Assembly: GCA_030592575.1 (NCBI GenBank)
Contig: JAUVIV010000008.1
Location: 1 to 43,547, forward strand
DNA from: a bacterium
GTDB lineage: Bacteria; Hydrothermota; UBA3073; JACQXS01
Reading direction: 5' to 3'
Length of the DNA: 43,547 nucleotides
Positions 33,133-42,375 of the stretch are shown one piece after another (the first letter of the stretch is position 1; the number at the start of each line of letters is the position of its first letter). The notes under the pieces were generated by a model, which saw nothing but the letters and a program-made list of their open reading frames with translations, made no database searches and was not told the DNA's origin. The translations under genes and the position numbers were made by a program.

Positions 33133-34431
33133 ATGTTTTACGCAATATTCATTTTAATTCACTTAACAGCCCCCATTACCCCGTTTTTGGTGCAAAACGA
33201 CATATCTGTAACGGATAGTACAAATGGCAATGAAATTGACACATCTCCACAGGATTCTATAAAAAATATGAGAAATTACGCCCCACGAGTCTTCCTTGAT
33301 TGCAAATATTGTGATAAAAAGTATATCAAGACAGAGATTACCTTCATAAATTATGTACGAGAATGCAAAGAAGCACAGATTCATATTTTGGTCACCAGAG
33401 AATCAACCGGAAGTGGCGGTACCAAATACACTATCTCCTTCATCGGACAAAAGGATTTCGCTGACCTCAATTATACAATAGAGTATGTTACTAAAAGTAC
33501 TGCTACCGCTGATGAAATTAGAAAGGGTCTAACACACACTTTCAAGATGGGATTGATGCCATATATAGCAAGGTCTCCTCTTGCTAATTATATTTCCATA
33601 TTATTTCAACAAGTAACTAAACCTACTTTAGTGAAAGATAGATGGAATAACTGGGTATTCAATATCGGACTCTCCGGATATTTGAACGGAGAGGAACAAT
33701 CAAAGTCCATCTCATTATACGGGAATCTTTCAGCTTCCCGTATTACATTGGATAGCAAAATTAGATTGAGAGCATACGGGAATTACTATGAAAACCGCTT
33801 CACGATAAGTGATAAAATTATAGCCAGTACTTCCCGTGGACAAGGATTCAGCAGTCTTTATGTCCTGAGTTTAAACAATCATTGGTCAGCCGGTGGACGG
33901 TGTTACATTAACTCAAGTACATTTAGGAATGAAGAACTTTTGGTGTCTGTGGCACCAACTATTGAATACAACATTTTCCCTTATTCGGAATCCACAAAGA
34001 GACGATTACTATGTCGTTACCAAATTGCCGTAAATTACAATGATTATTTTGAGGAAACAATTTACGATAAAACCTCCGAGCAACTCTTTAGTGAAATGCT
34101 TTCCATTTCACATTCAACAACACAAACATGGGGCTCTATTTATACCTCACTAATAGGTTCTCACTATTTTCACGATTTTTCGAAAAATAACCTGAGTTTT
34201 TACACAAGTCTGTCTCTCCGATTACTCAAAGGTTTTTCTTTAACCCTTGGTGGTAACGTTTCAATAATTCATGACCAACTTTCGCTTCCCAAAGGCGGTG
34301 CTACTGAAGAAGAAATACTTCTTTCTCGCAAACAACTTGCTACCCAGTACAGATACTATGGAAGAATTGGTATAAATTATACCTTCGGCTCAATATACAG
34401 TAATGTTGTTAATCCAAGATTCGGATATTAG
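33133..34431 (+). CDS. Outer-membrane beta-barrel protein
   Basis: 432 residues. A hydrophobic N-terminal signal (MFYAIFILIHLTAPITPF) is followed by a periplasmic domain to about residue 150 (VFLDCKYCDKKYIKTEITFINYVRE, ADEIRKGLTHTFKMGLMPYIAR). The rest alternates polar and aromatic residues in strand-sized blocks (FNIGLSGYLNGEE, ISLYGNLSASRIT, LRAYGNYYENRFTI) and ends YGRIGINYTFGSIYSNVVNPRFGY, with a terminal aromatic as in barrel proteins. The ending matches hypothetical outer-membrane proteins common in FCB-type bacteria. The role is unknown; assembly by BAM is inferred. It is bracketed by two direct copies of a 200-base repeat. Confidence 0.75.
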   Translation: MFYAIFILIHLTAPITPFLVQNDISVTDSTNGNEIDTSPQDSIKNMRNYAPRVFLDCKYCDKKYIKTEITFINYVRECKEAQIHILVTRESTGSGGTKYTISFIGQKDFADLNYTIEYVTKSTATADEIRKGLTHTFKMGLMPYIARSPLANYISILFQQVTKPTLVKDRWNNWVFNIGLSGYLNGEEQSKSISLYGNLSASRITLDSKIRLRAYGNYYENRFTISDKIIASTSRGQGFSSLYVLSLNNHWSAGGRCYINSSTFRNEELLVSVAPTIEYNIFPYSESTKRRLLCRYQIAVNYNDYFEETIYDKTSEQLFSEMLSISHSTTQTWGSIYTSLIGSHYFHDFSKNNLSFYTSLSLRLLKGFSLTLGGNVSIIHDQLSLPKGGATEEEILLSRKQLATQYRYYGRIGINYTFGSIYSNVVNPRFGY

Positions 34432-34440
34432 CCAAAAACG

Positions 34441-34633
34441 ACAAAGCTGGTAATACAACTTTTGGAACGTAACCTTACAAGTTCAGAATCAGAGGGCGAT
34501 TTTGTCATTGAAAACCCTTCTTCTGTCATTCTGAATGAAATGAAGAATCTCGCGATGCTCCGTGAAGCAATCTCAATAGAATTGCCACGCCCTGATAAAT
34601 TGGGACTCACAATGACCATTATTGCACTCCATA
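34441..34633. repeat. 200-base GGAGYGYAAC-ended repeat, copy B
   Basis: Starts 10 bases after the stop of the outer-membrane protein gene with ACAAAGCTGG, contains TTTTGGAACGTAACC and ends ATTGCACTCCATAA. It is the same orientation as copy A at 32749-32955, with small deletions in the middle. From here to the tRNA promoter the sequence is plain AT-rich with nothing else recognised. Confidence 0.85.
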
Positions 34634-34825
34634 AAAACAATTAAAACTCATCAATTTCTTTTATCCGCAAATAATTCTTTAAAATTACACCTTCAAGAAA
34701 AGGAAACCAATAGAAACAAAGAAATAAGAAAATTATTTTCATCTAATTTTATTTTATAAGTTTTTTCTCCAGACTGTGTGGAATCACCAACTATCATCGT
34801 TAATAAGTTTAAAGTTCTTTTTTAC

Positions 34826-34853
34826 TTGACAGGTATAACTGAAAATGTATAAT
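34826..34853 (+). promoter_or_regulatory. Consensus sigma-70 promoter for tRNA-Leu and tig-clpP
   Basis: TTGACA (34826-34831), a 16-base spacer and TATAAT (34848-34853) match both consensus hexamers exactly. Transcription should begin near 34860, about 45 bases before the tRNA. Confidence 0.85.
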
Positions 34854-34906
34854 GACGAAGATTTGGATTTTTAAAGTTAATGTTTTGGTTCTTTGAGCTT
34901 CAAGGA

Positions 34907-34989
34907 GGGCAGGTGGCGGAACTGGCATACGCGCTAGATTTAGGATCTAGTCCCCAAAAGGGATGCGGGTTCAAATCCCGCTCTGCCCA
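34907..34989 (+). tRNA. tRNA-Leu (anticodon UAG)
   Basis: A class II tRNA of 83 bases. The acceptor stem pairs GGGCAGG with TCTGCCC (last pair G-U), discriminator A. The anticodon stem CTAGA/TCTAG encloses TTTAGGA, giving UAG, which reads CUA leucine codons. The long variable arm TCCC-CAAAA-GGGA and the T arm GCGGG-TTCAAAT-CCCGC are clear. CCA is not encoded. It lies 40 bases before tig under a shared consensus promoter. Confidence 0.96.
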
Positions 34990-35028
34990 AATTCTGCTAA
35001 TCCTTGACTCGTTTAAACTTATTTAAAA

Positions 35029-36267
35029 ATGAAAATAAAAGTTGAAGAAACAGGTTCTTGCGAGAGAGCATTAGAAATCACGATGCCTCCCGAACAAGTA
35101 AAAGAAAGAATAACCAAGCTTTATACTCATTACCAGCACACTGCGGATATAAAAGGATTCAGAAAAGGCAAAATTCCTATGGATATAATAAAAAGCAGAT
35201 TTGAAAAGACTATACGAGATGAAGCAATAAATGATGTTATCGGAAAAGCTTATAAAGAAGCTCTTAAAGAAAAAAACTTTTCTCCAATATCACAAGGTAT
35301 CGTAAAAGACACTAACTTTAAAGAGGAAGAAGGGCTTTCTTTTAAAGTTATGTTTGAGATTGCACCTGATATAAAATTATCGGATTATAAAGGCATTTCA
35401 GTTAAATCCCCATCAACCGAGCCAAGCAAAAAAGAGATAAAAAATTCTCTTTCAATGTTACAAAATTCCAAAGCAATGTATATTCCTGTAAGCACAAGAG
35501 GTGCAAAAGACGATGATATGATTTTAGCAGACTATGAAGTATTAAAAGAAGAACGAGGAGTACTCAGAAAAAACAAAGTATCAAATTACACAATTTTACT
35601 TGATAACCCGGAACTTCCAAAAGAAATTAAAGATAAGCTTATTAATGCAATGCCAGGAGATAGTCGCAAGGCTTCTTTAAGATACCCCTCGGATTTCAAA
35701 GATGAAAGTCTTCGTGGACAATTGATTGAATATACTTTTTCAATTAATGAAGTAAAAGAAAAAAAACTTCCCCCTGTAGATGACGAATTTGCACGCAATT
35801 TTGGGCTTAAATCTCTATCTGAGCTGGAAACTCAAACAAAAGAAATGCTTAAAAAAGAGAAAGAAAAAGATTCAAAAGCTAAAATAGATACTCAAATTAT
35901 AAATTCACTAATAAAAGATAATTCATTTGACCCTCCTCGTATAATTGTCGGTGCATATTTAGAACCTTTAATTAAACGAGTAGGAAAAGAAATGGATGAC
36001 AAGACAAGAAAAAATCTTGAAGAAATTGCAATCTGGAGAGCAAAGCGAGAAATTCTACTTGATGAGATTGCAAAGGTTGAAAAAATTGAACTTAAGGAAG
36101 AAGAAATAAAATCTCGCCTTATGGAAAATGAAGAATGGAAGCATATGGGTTATGACAGTGCTGTAAAAGAATTAAAAAAAGACGGATTTTATACTTTGTT
36201 AGTTGAGGAATTCGGAAGAGAGAAAGTTCTTGATTTCCTAAGAAGTCAGGTAAAGGAGGGCAAATGA
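35029..36267 (+). CDS. tig: Trigger factor
   Basis: 412 residues, slightly short for the family. The ribosome-docking signature GFRKGKIP is at about residue 44. The middle part is a divergent FKBP-like domain ([18 protein letters not shown] to [23 protein letters not shown], about 160-260), and the C-terminal arms are helical. Trigger factor shields nascent chains at the ribosomal exit. Its TGA stop overlaps the clpP ATG by four bases, so the two are coupled. The usual clpX or lon does not follow. Confidence 0.95.
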   Translation: MKIKVEETGSCERALEITMPPEQVKERITKLYTHYQHTADIKGFRKGKIPMDIIKSRFEKTIRDEAINDVIGKAYKEALKEKNFSPISQGIVKDTNFKEEEGLSFKVMFEIAPDIKLSDYKGISVKSPSTEPSKKEIKNSLSMLQNSKAMYIPVSTRGAKDDDMILADYEVLKEERGVLRKNKVSNYTILLDNPELPKEIKDKLINAMPGDSRKASLRYPSDFKDESLRGQLIEYTFSINEVKEKKLPPVDDEFARNFGLKSLSELETQTKEMLKKEKEKDSKAKIDTQIINSLIKDNSFDPPRIIVGAYLEPLIKRVGKEMDDKTRKNLEEIAIWRAKREILLDEIAKVEKIELKEEEIKSRLMENEEWKHMGYDSAVKELKKDGFYTLLVEEFGREKVLDFLRSQVKEGK

Positions 36268-36869
36268 CTCACTTAATCCCAATGGTAATTGAAAAAACTG
36301 CTCGCGGAGAACGTGCTTATGATATATTCTCACGATTATTAAAAGAACGAATAGTTATGATTGGAGGAGAAATAAATGAGGCTGTAGCCACCACAACAAT
36401 TGCTCAATTTCTCTTTCTTGAGTCAGAAGCCCCTGATAAAGACATTCATTTATACATTAATTCTATGGGAGGAATGGTTTCCGCCGGACTTGCTATTTAT
36501 GATACAATTCAGTATATAAAACCTGATGTTTCGACAATATGTATGGGTATGGCAGCATCAATGGCAGCTATTTTACTCACAGCAGGTACAAAAGGAAAAC
36601 GTTATGTACTTCCACATTCTCGTTTATTGATACATCAACCAATGGGTGGAATATCAGGACAAGCAACTGATATTGCTATTCATGCTGAAGAAATAGTGAA
36701 AAGAAGAGAAGAGTTAAATAATATACTCGCATATCACACAGGACAACCTCTTGAAAAGTTAAAGAAAGATACTGACCGTAATTTCTGGATGTCACCGGAA
36801 GAAGCAAAAAAATACGGGCTTGTTGACAAAGTTATAAGCAAAAGAATAGATATTAGCAAAGCAAAATAA
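36264..36869 (+). CDS. clpP: ATP-dependent Clp protease proteolytic subunit
   Basis: 201 residues, standard size. The catalytic serine is in [13 protein letters not shown] (about 93-105), the histidine in [12 protein letters not shown] (about 120-131) and the aspartate in [15 protein letters not shown] (about 170-184). It forms a tetradecameric barrel fed by ClpX or ClpA/C, which are not in this window. It starts at ATGA overlapping tig, with AAAGGAGG 5 bases upstream. Confidence 0.97.
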   Translation: MTHLIPMVIEKTARGERAYDIFSRLLKERIVMIGGEINEAVATTTIAQFLFLESEAPDKDIHLYINSMGGMVSAGLAIYDTIQYIKPDVSTICMGMAASMAAILLTAGTKGKRYVLPHSRLLIHQPMGGISGQATDIAIHAEEIVKRREELNNILAYHTGQPLEKLKKDTDRNFWMSPEEAKKYGLVDKVISKRIDISKAK

Positions 36870-36937
36870 GCAGAGATTTATAGAAATTTATTGTAACAGA
36901 CATCAATAACTTACTATCAAAGTCTCTTTAAAAACAA

Positions 36938-37093
36938 ATGAAAGGAACTTATAATCCATCCAGACTACGTAGAAGACGTTCTCACGGATTTAGGCTAAGG
37001 ATGAAGACTCAAGCAGGAAGACTTATCCTTTCGCGCCGTAGGAGAAAAGGAAGAAAGAGACTTACCGTCTCCGACATAACAAGATCAGAATAA
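36938..37093 (+). CDS. rpmH: 50S ribosomal protein L34
   Basis: 51 residues, too short for the ORF track. It begins [20 protein letters not shown], continues with [20 protein letters not shown] and ends at TAA. The TYNPS and RSHGFR motifs and the very high arginine/lysine content are diagnostic. It is followed 17 bases later by rnpA, the universal pairing near many bacterial origins. Confidence 0.96.
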   Translation: MKGTYNPSRLRRRRSHGFRLRMKTQAGRLILSRRRRKGRKRLTVSDITRSE

Positions 37094-37110
37094 AAACTTC
37101 CAGCACGAAG

Positions 37111-37473
37111 ATGAGTACAAAATCTGCTGAGAGTTTTTCATCTGATGAGAAAGTCAAGAAGAGAAAAGACTTTGAGTACCTATTTAAAGTCGGTAAGCGG
37201 ATTCAAGGAAAAAATATTACTCTTATTTCTACTAAATTGTCCAACCAAGAAGAAACCATTGAAAGAAGAGTAGGGATTGTTATTTCTCGTCGTATAAAAG
37301 GCTCAATAATACGAAACAAACTTAAACGTAGGTTACGTGATATATATCGCAGACACAAAGAAAATTTCAAAGGAGAATATATTATTCTTGCATATTCTGG
37401 CGCTGAATCTATGAGTTTTATGGAATTAAAAAAAGAAACGTTAAAATTAACTAACTCTTTTATCCGTAATTAA
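37111..37473 (+). CDS. rnpA: Ribonuclease P protein component
   Basis: 120 residues. The family motif for RNA binding is visible as [30 protein letters not shown] (about 50-80), with the N-terminal [14 protein letters not shown] segment. It helps the RNase P RNA cut tRNA precursors. Lies between rpmH and yidD with two bases to the latter. Confidence 0.95.
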   Translation: MSTKSAESFSSDEKVKKRKDFEYLFKVGKRIQGKNITLISTKLSNQEETIERRVGIVISRRIKGSIIRNKLKRRLRDIYRRHKENFKGEYIILAYSGAESMSFMELKKETLKLTNSFIRN

Positions 37474-37475
37474 TA

Positions 37476-37685
37476 ATGAAAAACTTTTTTATTCTCATAA
37501 TTAAAATTTATCAAAAATTTATATCTCCATTTCTACCGGAAGGATGTAGATTTTATCCAAGTTGTTCAGAGTATTTAGCTTGTGCAATAAAAAAATACGG
37601 AATCCTAAAAGGACTTGGATTGGGAATATGGAGAATATTACGTTGTAACCCATGGAATACTGGTGGATACGATCCAGTACCATAA
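37476..37685 (+). CDS. yidD: Membrane protein insertion efficiency factor YidD
   Basis: 69 residues. The family core [24 protein letters not shown] and the end [17 protein letters not shown] are both present, with an amphipathic N terminus. YidD assists insertion of inner-membrane proteins together with YidC. The yidC gene, which normally follows, is absent here; a metallo-beta-lactamase-fold gene takes its place. Confidence 0.95.
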   Translation: MKNFFILIIKIYQKFISPFLPEGCRFYPSCSEYLACAIKKYGILKGLGLGIWRILRCNPWNTGGYDPVP

Positions 37686-37699
37686 ACTAATTATATTAA

Positions 37700-38452
37700 A
37701 TGGATAATATTATATTTCTCGGTACCGCCGGAGCAAGATTTGCTGTCTTCCGTCAAATCAGAGCATCCGGTGGAATATGGATTACCCTATCTGATACACA
37801 GATTCTTTTAGACCCAGGTCCTGGTGCTCTTGTTAAGTGCTTGAAAAATCGTTCCGAACTTGACCCTACTAAGCTTGACGGAATTATTTTATCACATCGG
37901 CATTTGGATCATTCGGCAGACATAAATGTAATGATAGAAGCAATGACACAAGGTGGATCTAAACCACATGGAGTAATTTTCGCACCGGAAGATGCCTTGG
38001 AAGAAGACCCTGTAATATTTCGATATCTTAGGAAATATGTAAAACGAATAGAGATTCTAAAAGAAAAAGGAGAATACCAATTAAAAAACATAAAATTCAA
38101 TACACCTATAAGACATCAGCACTCATCGGAAACTTACGGAATAAATTTTTCAGGAGAAAAAAACACTATTTCTTATATAGCAGACACAAAATATTTCCCC
38201 AAGCTTGAAAGTTATTACAAAGGAGATACACTTATAATAAATGTAGTACGACTTGAGCCATCAAATATTGAGCACTTATGTTTGCAAGAAGCAAAACGAA
38301 TTATTTTAATAAATAAACCGAAACTTGCAATTCTCTCCCATTTTGGTCTAACTATGATTAAAGCAAAACCTTGGGAACTTGCAGCTAAATTACAAAAAGA
38401 AACTGGAGTTGAGGTACGTGCTGCATCTGATGGAATGCGAATAGAGCTTTAA
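37700..38452 (+). CDS. Metallo-beta-lactamase-fold hydrolase
   Basis: 250 residues. The metal site LSHRHLDHSAD (about 64-74) follows the HxHxDH pattern; other ligands are HQHSSET (about 138), the aspartate in SYIADTKYF (about 155) and the histidine in LAILSHFG (about 212). The GTAGARFAVFRQIRASGG start resembles RNase Z-type enzymes, but the length and insertions do not allow a firm choice between RNase Z, phosphodiesterase or other hydrolases. It starts 14 bases after yidD and may be cotranscribed. Confidence 0.85.
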   Translation: MDNIIFLGTAGARFAVFRQIRASGGIWITLSDTQILLDPGPGALVKCLKNRSELDPTKLDGIILSHRHLDHSADINVMIEAMTQGGSKPHGVIFAPEDALEEDPVIFRYLRKYVKRIEILKEKGEYQLKNIKFNTPIRHQHSSETYGINFSGEKNTISYIADTKYFPKLESYYKGDTLIINVVRLEPSNIEHLCLQEAKRIILINKPKLAILSHFGLTMIKAKPWELAAKLQKETGVEVRAASDGMRIEL

Positions 38453-38513
38453 AAACATACCTATAAACAATACAAATAATCAGCTTTGGGATAGTTTTTT
38501 GAACAATAGGAAA

Positions 38514-39002
38514 ATGAAATTTAATCGTTTACACTCATCTATGATTTCTTCGAAAGAGGTAAAAATTGAAGGAGAACTTTTAATCAGTTGGGAATACACA
38601 CCTCCAAAATACAAGAAAACTATACGTTCTTTACTTCCAAGCTTACTAATTATTGCTTGGATTGCTTTTTCTTTTTTCTTTAATAAATGGACAAAGCATC
38701 TCGGTTCTGCGTGGACAGTGTTGATGATGTTTCTTGTTGGAGTTGCTATGAAGAAATTCAAATCACAAAAATACCAACTTACCACTCGTGGAGTTTTTGT
38801 ATTTGACCAGAACAAAAAACGATGGAACAAACTCGGTTATTGGGAAGAATTCATAGATTATGAAAGAAGCGAAAATCGTATAAAACTTAGAAAAAGAGAA
38901 TTATTTGGAGAAAAGAATCTTTATTTCAATAAAAATTTTGAAAACTTTTTCAAAGTCATTGAAACCATTAACGAAAACATCTTCAAGCATAAAACTATTT
39001 AG
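38514..39002 (+). CDS. Small membrane protein of unknown function
   Basis: 162 residues from the ATG at 38514, which has an AGGAA site; the track uses a TTG five codons earlier. An N-terminal soluble part is followed by two hydrophobic helices (LLPSLLIIAWIAFSFFF about 45-61 and WTVLMMFLVGVAM about 72-84) and a C-terminal domain of about 75 residues (YQLTTRGVFVFDQNKKRW, YWEEFIDYERSENRIKLRKR) with the look of a bacterial PH-like or YcxB-like domain. I do not recognise a specific family. It ends the run of genes on this strand. Confidence 0.65.
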   Translation: MKFNRLHSSMISSKEVKIEGELLISWEYTPPKYKKTIRSLLPSLLIIAWIAFSFFFNKWTKHLGSAWTVLMMFLVGVAMKKFKSQKYQLTTRGVFVFDQNKKRWNKLGYWEEFIDYERSENRIKLRKRELFGEKNLYFNKNFENFFKVIETINENIFKHKTI

Positions 39003-39245
39003 AAAAGACCACATCCTTTGAATTACTTCAAATAAGTAATACCCCTTAAGACTACCAAAAAATTATATTTTTTAGAACTCTACGTTTTATGAGAATTAAA
39101 AGATTGGATTAATCAGTTTAAAGCTTTTTTAAATTAATATAGGTATCTCGGAAAAAGTTTCGGCAATCAGAACTCCTGAAAATTTTAAAACATTTTCACA
39201 AGCAACACATCTGATGTTATTTAAAAGATATGTACTTCTTATTGG

Positions 39246-40265
39246 CTAAAACATAGATTTTTGATTATCCGAATTTCGTAAAGGTTTTTTGCCTAAGTAC
39301 TTATAAGCAAGTGGAGTTACTTCTCTTCCTCGTGGGGTCCGCTTTATAAATCCTAACTGTAGTAAATACGGCTCAAAAATCTCTTCTATTGTTTGAGGAT
39401 CTTCTGATATAGATGCAGCTATTGTCCCAAGCCCGACAGGACCGCCTTGATATTTATCTATTATTGTGTTTAAAATACGCTTATCCATCTCATCAAGTCC
39501 CTGTTCGTCAACGTTAAGCTGTGAAAGAGCATATTTGGTTATTTCCAGAGTTATTACTCCTTTTCCTTTTACCTGTGCATAATCTCGAACACGTTTGAGA
39601 AGACGGTTTGCAATTCTTGGAGTCCCTCTTGAACGACAAGAAAGTTCAACAGCACTTTCATCGTCAATAGAAACAGCAAGAATCTTTGCGGAACGTAGTA
39701 TTATCTCTTTAAGCTCTTCCGGAGAATAAAAATCAAGCCTGAACGTCAGTTCAAATCTTGATCTAAATGGAGATGATAAAAGACCGGAGCGAGTTGTAGC
39801 CCCTATCAATGTAAATGGACTTAAGTTAAGCGAAACAGCTCTTGCGTTGGGTCCCTGATCAAGAAGCACCTCAATTTTGAATTCCTCCATTGCAGGATAA
39901 AGATATTCTTCCACTGTCTTTTTAAGCCTATGGACTTCATCTACAAAAAGAGTATCTTTAAAATCAAGCTTTGTCAAAATCCCTGCCAAATCTCCCGGAC
40001 GCTCAATCACAGGTCCTGAAAGAGTAGTTATACTTACGTCCAGTTCTCTTGAGATAATATATGCGAGGGTAGTTTTTCCAAGACCGGGTGGTCCGAAAAA
40101 AAGAATATGTGCAAGTGCCTCGTTTCGTTTCTCAGTAGCTTCAATAGAAATTTTAAGTATCTCTTTTATCCTTGATTGACCAATGAAATCAGAAAGCATA
40201 CGAGGTCGCAAAGTAGCCTCAACATCTTCTTCTCCTTTTAACTTTTCCGGTGTAGTCATTCTCAT
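39246..40265 (-). CDS. ruvB: Holliday junction branch migration helicase RuvB
   Basis: 339 residues, normal length. Walker A FFGPPGLGKTTLA (about 52), Walker B TLFVDEVHRL (about 104), the sensor LIGATTRSGLLSSPFRSRF (about 150), the arginine-finger region and the C-terminal winged helix (EEIFEPYLLQLGFIKRTPRGR, about 295-315) are all present. RuvB hexamers drive branch migration with RuvA. ruvA and ruvC are not adjacent. The first of two near ATG codons (40265 and 40259) could be either start. It is transcribed away from the trehalose operon. Confidence 0.97.
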   Translation of the reverse strand: MRMTTPEKLKGEEDVEATLRPRMLSDFIGQSRIKEILKISIEATEKRNEALAHILFFGPPGLGKTTLAYIISRELDVSITTLSGPVIERPGDLAGILTKLDFKDTLFVDEVHRLKKTVEEYLYPAMEEFKIEVLLDQGPNARAVSLNLSPFTLIGATTRSGLLSSPFRSRFELTFRLDFYSPEELKEIILRSAKILAVSIDDESAVELSCRSRGTPRIANRLLKRVRDYAQVKGKGVITLEITKYALSQLNVDEQGLDEMDKRILNTIIDKYQGGPVGLGTIAASISEDPQTIEEIFEPYLLQLGFIKRTPRGREVTPLAYKYLGKKPLRNSDNQKSMF

Positions 40266-40496
40266 TTCCTAATAGATAGTGTAAATCTCAAAGTATGTCA
40301 AGAAAAAATGCTTTCATTTTCCTGATAACTTTTTACGCTCTAAATAGAAAACCCATAAAACAAAATTTCGATTGGCATTTTTCTCTTAATATTGATACTT
40401 ATGCATAAAATTTATTGCTAAATATTTTGTATAATTAACCACATACAATAAAATTAAAACTTGACTTTTTGTAAATCACTTGTTTAATAAAATCAG

Positions 40497-41150
40497 ATGA
40501 AAGAAAATTTCCGATTTTTTACAGAAGTTGGAGTTGTTAGCTGGACAGGATTTATTGCAGATTCTTTATACTCCCTTTTGAAAGGACTTCAATATATTCC
40601 GGGTTCCTCTATTTTTTATCATTTGCACCATGCTCTATTTCATAGACAAAGGATTAATCTTCATTACACGATGAATGATTTCGCTCGATGGACCAATAAC
40701 ACGTTGGGAGAAAAACCATTGGCAGAAAAGCTGGCTTCGGTTGACCCATTACAATTTAATTCAATAAGAGATGGAAGAGAAAAACTTATTCGATATATAG
40801 AAAATTATATTGGAGAAATTCAAGTTTTCCCTCGTGTTCCGAAAGTACGAGAATTTTACTTTATGGAATTAAGAAGTTTTGTCATCCCAGCTAACATAGA
40901 AGCAGAAAATTTAAATGACTTTATCAACGGATTACAAAAACTTGGGCGAGGAACTATGTTACATCATTTCATTGAAGCACGATTTAGACAAAACGGAAAG
41001 TATCATAACGATTTTTCTAAATGGTTTGAAAAATATGGTGAAAAAGAAATAGCTCAAAAATTAGACAAATTAAATCCTTATCTCTACGACCTTGATACCT
41101 TAAGAAAGATGATAATAGACATATTAAAGGAACATCGTGAAAAAAATTAA
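40497..41150 (+). CDS. DUF5752-family protein
   Basis: 217 residues, soluble. It has two internally similar halves: FIADSLYSLLKGLQYIPGSSIFYHLHHALF (about 20-50) and LNDFINGLQKLGRGTMLHHFIEARF (about 140-165), each followed by an FxxWxxNxLGEKxLAEKL-type segment. I recall this family as DUF5752, often beside trehalose-synthase-like glycosyltransferases. The function is unknown. It overlaps the next gene by 14 bases, so it is probably an accessory or regulatory protein of the pathway. The ATG follows AAATCAG, with no strong ribosome site. Confidence 0.8.
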   Translation: MKENFRFFTEVGVVSWTGFIADSLYSLLKGLQYIPGSSIFYHLHHALFHRQRINLHYTMNDFARWTNNTLGEKPLAEKLASVDPLQFNSIRDGREKLIRYIENYIGEIQVFPRVPKVREFYFMELRSFVIPANIEAENLNDFINGLQKLGRGTMLHHFIEARFRQNGKYHNDFSKWFEKYGEKEIAQKLDKLNPYLYDLDTLRKMIIDILKEHREKN

Positions 41151-42375
41151 ATTAGAAGATTACATTCCATTAGTAGGTGAATCACTCGTAATGGAAATCA
41201 AACTTTTGGCACAACAGCTAAAAGGAGCTCGGATCCAGCACATTAACTCTACCAAAACAGGAGGTGGAGTTGCAGAACTACTAAACCAGCTCATTCCTCT
41301 TATGAATGAAGTAGGATTAGAGACAAATTGGACTGTAATTGAAGGAACTGAAGAATTTTTTGATTTAACAAAATCTTTCCACGTCGCTCTTCATGGTACA
41401 AAAACACGAATTACTCAAAAGATGTTCCAGTTCTATAAAAAGACACAAATAGCTAATCGGGAAAAAATTGACAAAAATGCGGATTTTGTGATTCTTCATG
41501 ATCCTCAACCTTTAGGGCTTTCAGAATTTCGTCAAAAAGGAAAAAATAAATGGATATGGTGCTGTCATATTGATATTTCAGAAGCAAGTATTCGATTATG
41601 GAGATTTTTATCTCCACTTGTTGACCTTGTTGATGGTGCTATTTTTCACATTCCACAATTCACCAAAGCTGATTTAGATATTCCTCAATATGTAATGCCT
41701 CCTTTTATTGACCCGTTTTCTGAAAAAAACAAAGATTTAACAAAAGTTGAAATTTCTAAATATTTAAAGAAATATGGATTCTCAATAAATGAGCAATTCA
41801 TTTTACAAGTTAGCCGATTTGATAAACTTAAGGATCCTTTAGGAGCTCTTCAAGCATTTAAAATAGTGCAAAAATCTTTTGATATTCCTTTTGTATATAT
41901 TGGAAATTTCGCTCCGGATGACCCACCAGGAGAAAGAGTCTATAAAGAATTTATTCAAGAAGCGAATAAAGTTCCGGGAGTTACAGTTATTGCAAATCCT
42001 GACCCAAATGACCTTGTAGTAAATGCCTTCCAAAGAAGTGCTAGCGTTGTATTGCAAAAATCAATTCGTGAAGGATTTGGATTAGTAGTTACAGAAGCAA
42101 TGTGGAAAAAGAAAGCCGTTATCGGAGGTAATACCGGAGGTATTCGTTATCAGATAATTGACGAAAAAACCGGATTCTTGGTCAACACTGTAGAAGGAGC
42201 TGCTTTTTGGTCTCGTCAGCTTTTATCAAATCCAAAACTTGCCACTCTTTTAGGCGAACAAGCTTATAATAGAGTAAAATCAAATTTCTTACTTCCTCAT
42301 TATTTACGACATTTACTTTGTGTTCTTCTTTCCACAAAACACCCCGGTCGAGGTGTAACGTATCTCAATAAATGA
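41137..42375 (+). CDS. Trehalose synthase-like GT4 glycosyltransferase (TreT-like)
   Basis: 412 residues, GTG start with AAAGGA upstream. It begins with the hallmark RIQHINSTKTGGGVAELLNQLIPL (about 31-54), then ADFVILHDPQPLGL (about 110) and, in the C-terminal domain, QVSRFDKLKDPLGALQAF (about 225) and the donor-binding REGFGLVVTEAMWKKKAVIGGNTGGI (about 310-335). TreT joins a nucleoside-diphosphate glucose to glucose to give trehalose. Here the neighbouring phosphatase suggests the acceptor may be a sugar phosphate; that is inference. The downstream gene overlaps by four bases. Confidence 0.87.
   Translation: MKKIKLEDYIPLVGESLVMEIKLLAQQLKGARIQHINSTKTGGGVAELLNQLIPLMNEVGLETNWTVIEGTEEFFDLTKSFHVALHGTKTRITQKMFQFYKKTQIANREKIDKNADFVILHDPQPLGLSEFRQKGKNKWIWCCHIDISEASIRLWRFLSPLVDLVDGAIFHIPQFTKADLDIPQYVMPPFIDPFSEKNKDLTKVEISKYLKKYGFSINEQFILQVSRFDKLKDPLGALQAFKIVQKSFDIPFVYIGNFAPDDPPGERVYKEFIQEANKVPGVTVIANPDPNDLVVNAFQRSASVVLQKSIREGFGLVVTEAMWKKKAVIGGNTGGIRYQIIDEKTGFLVNTVEGAAFWSRQLLSNPKLATLLGEQAYNRVKSNFLLPHYLRHLLCVLLSTKHPGRGVTYLNK

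Noticed and set aside
34428-34644. ORFs of 60-70 residues inside the 200-base repeat copy B
   Set aside because: They are translations of a non-coding repeat; the copy A counterpart carries different frame-breaking indels.
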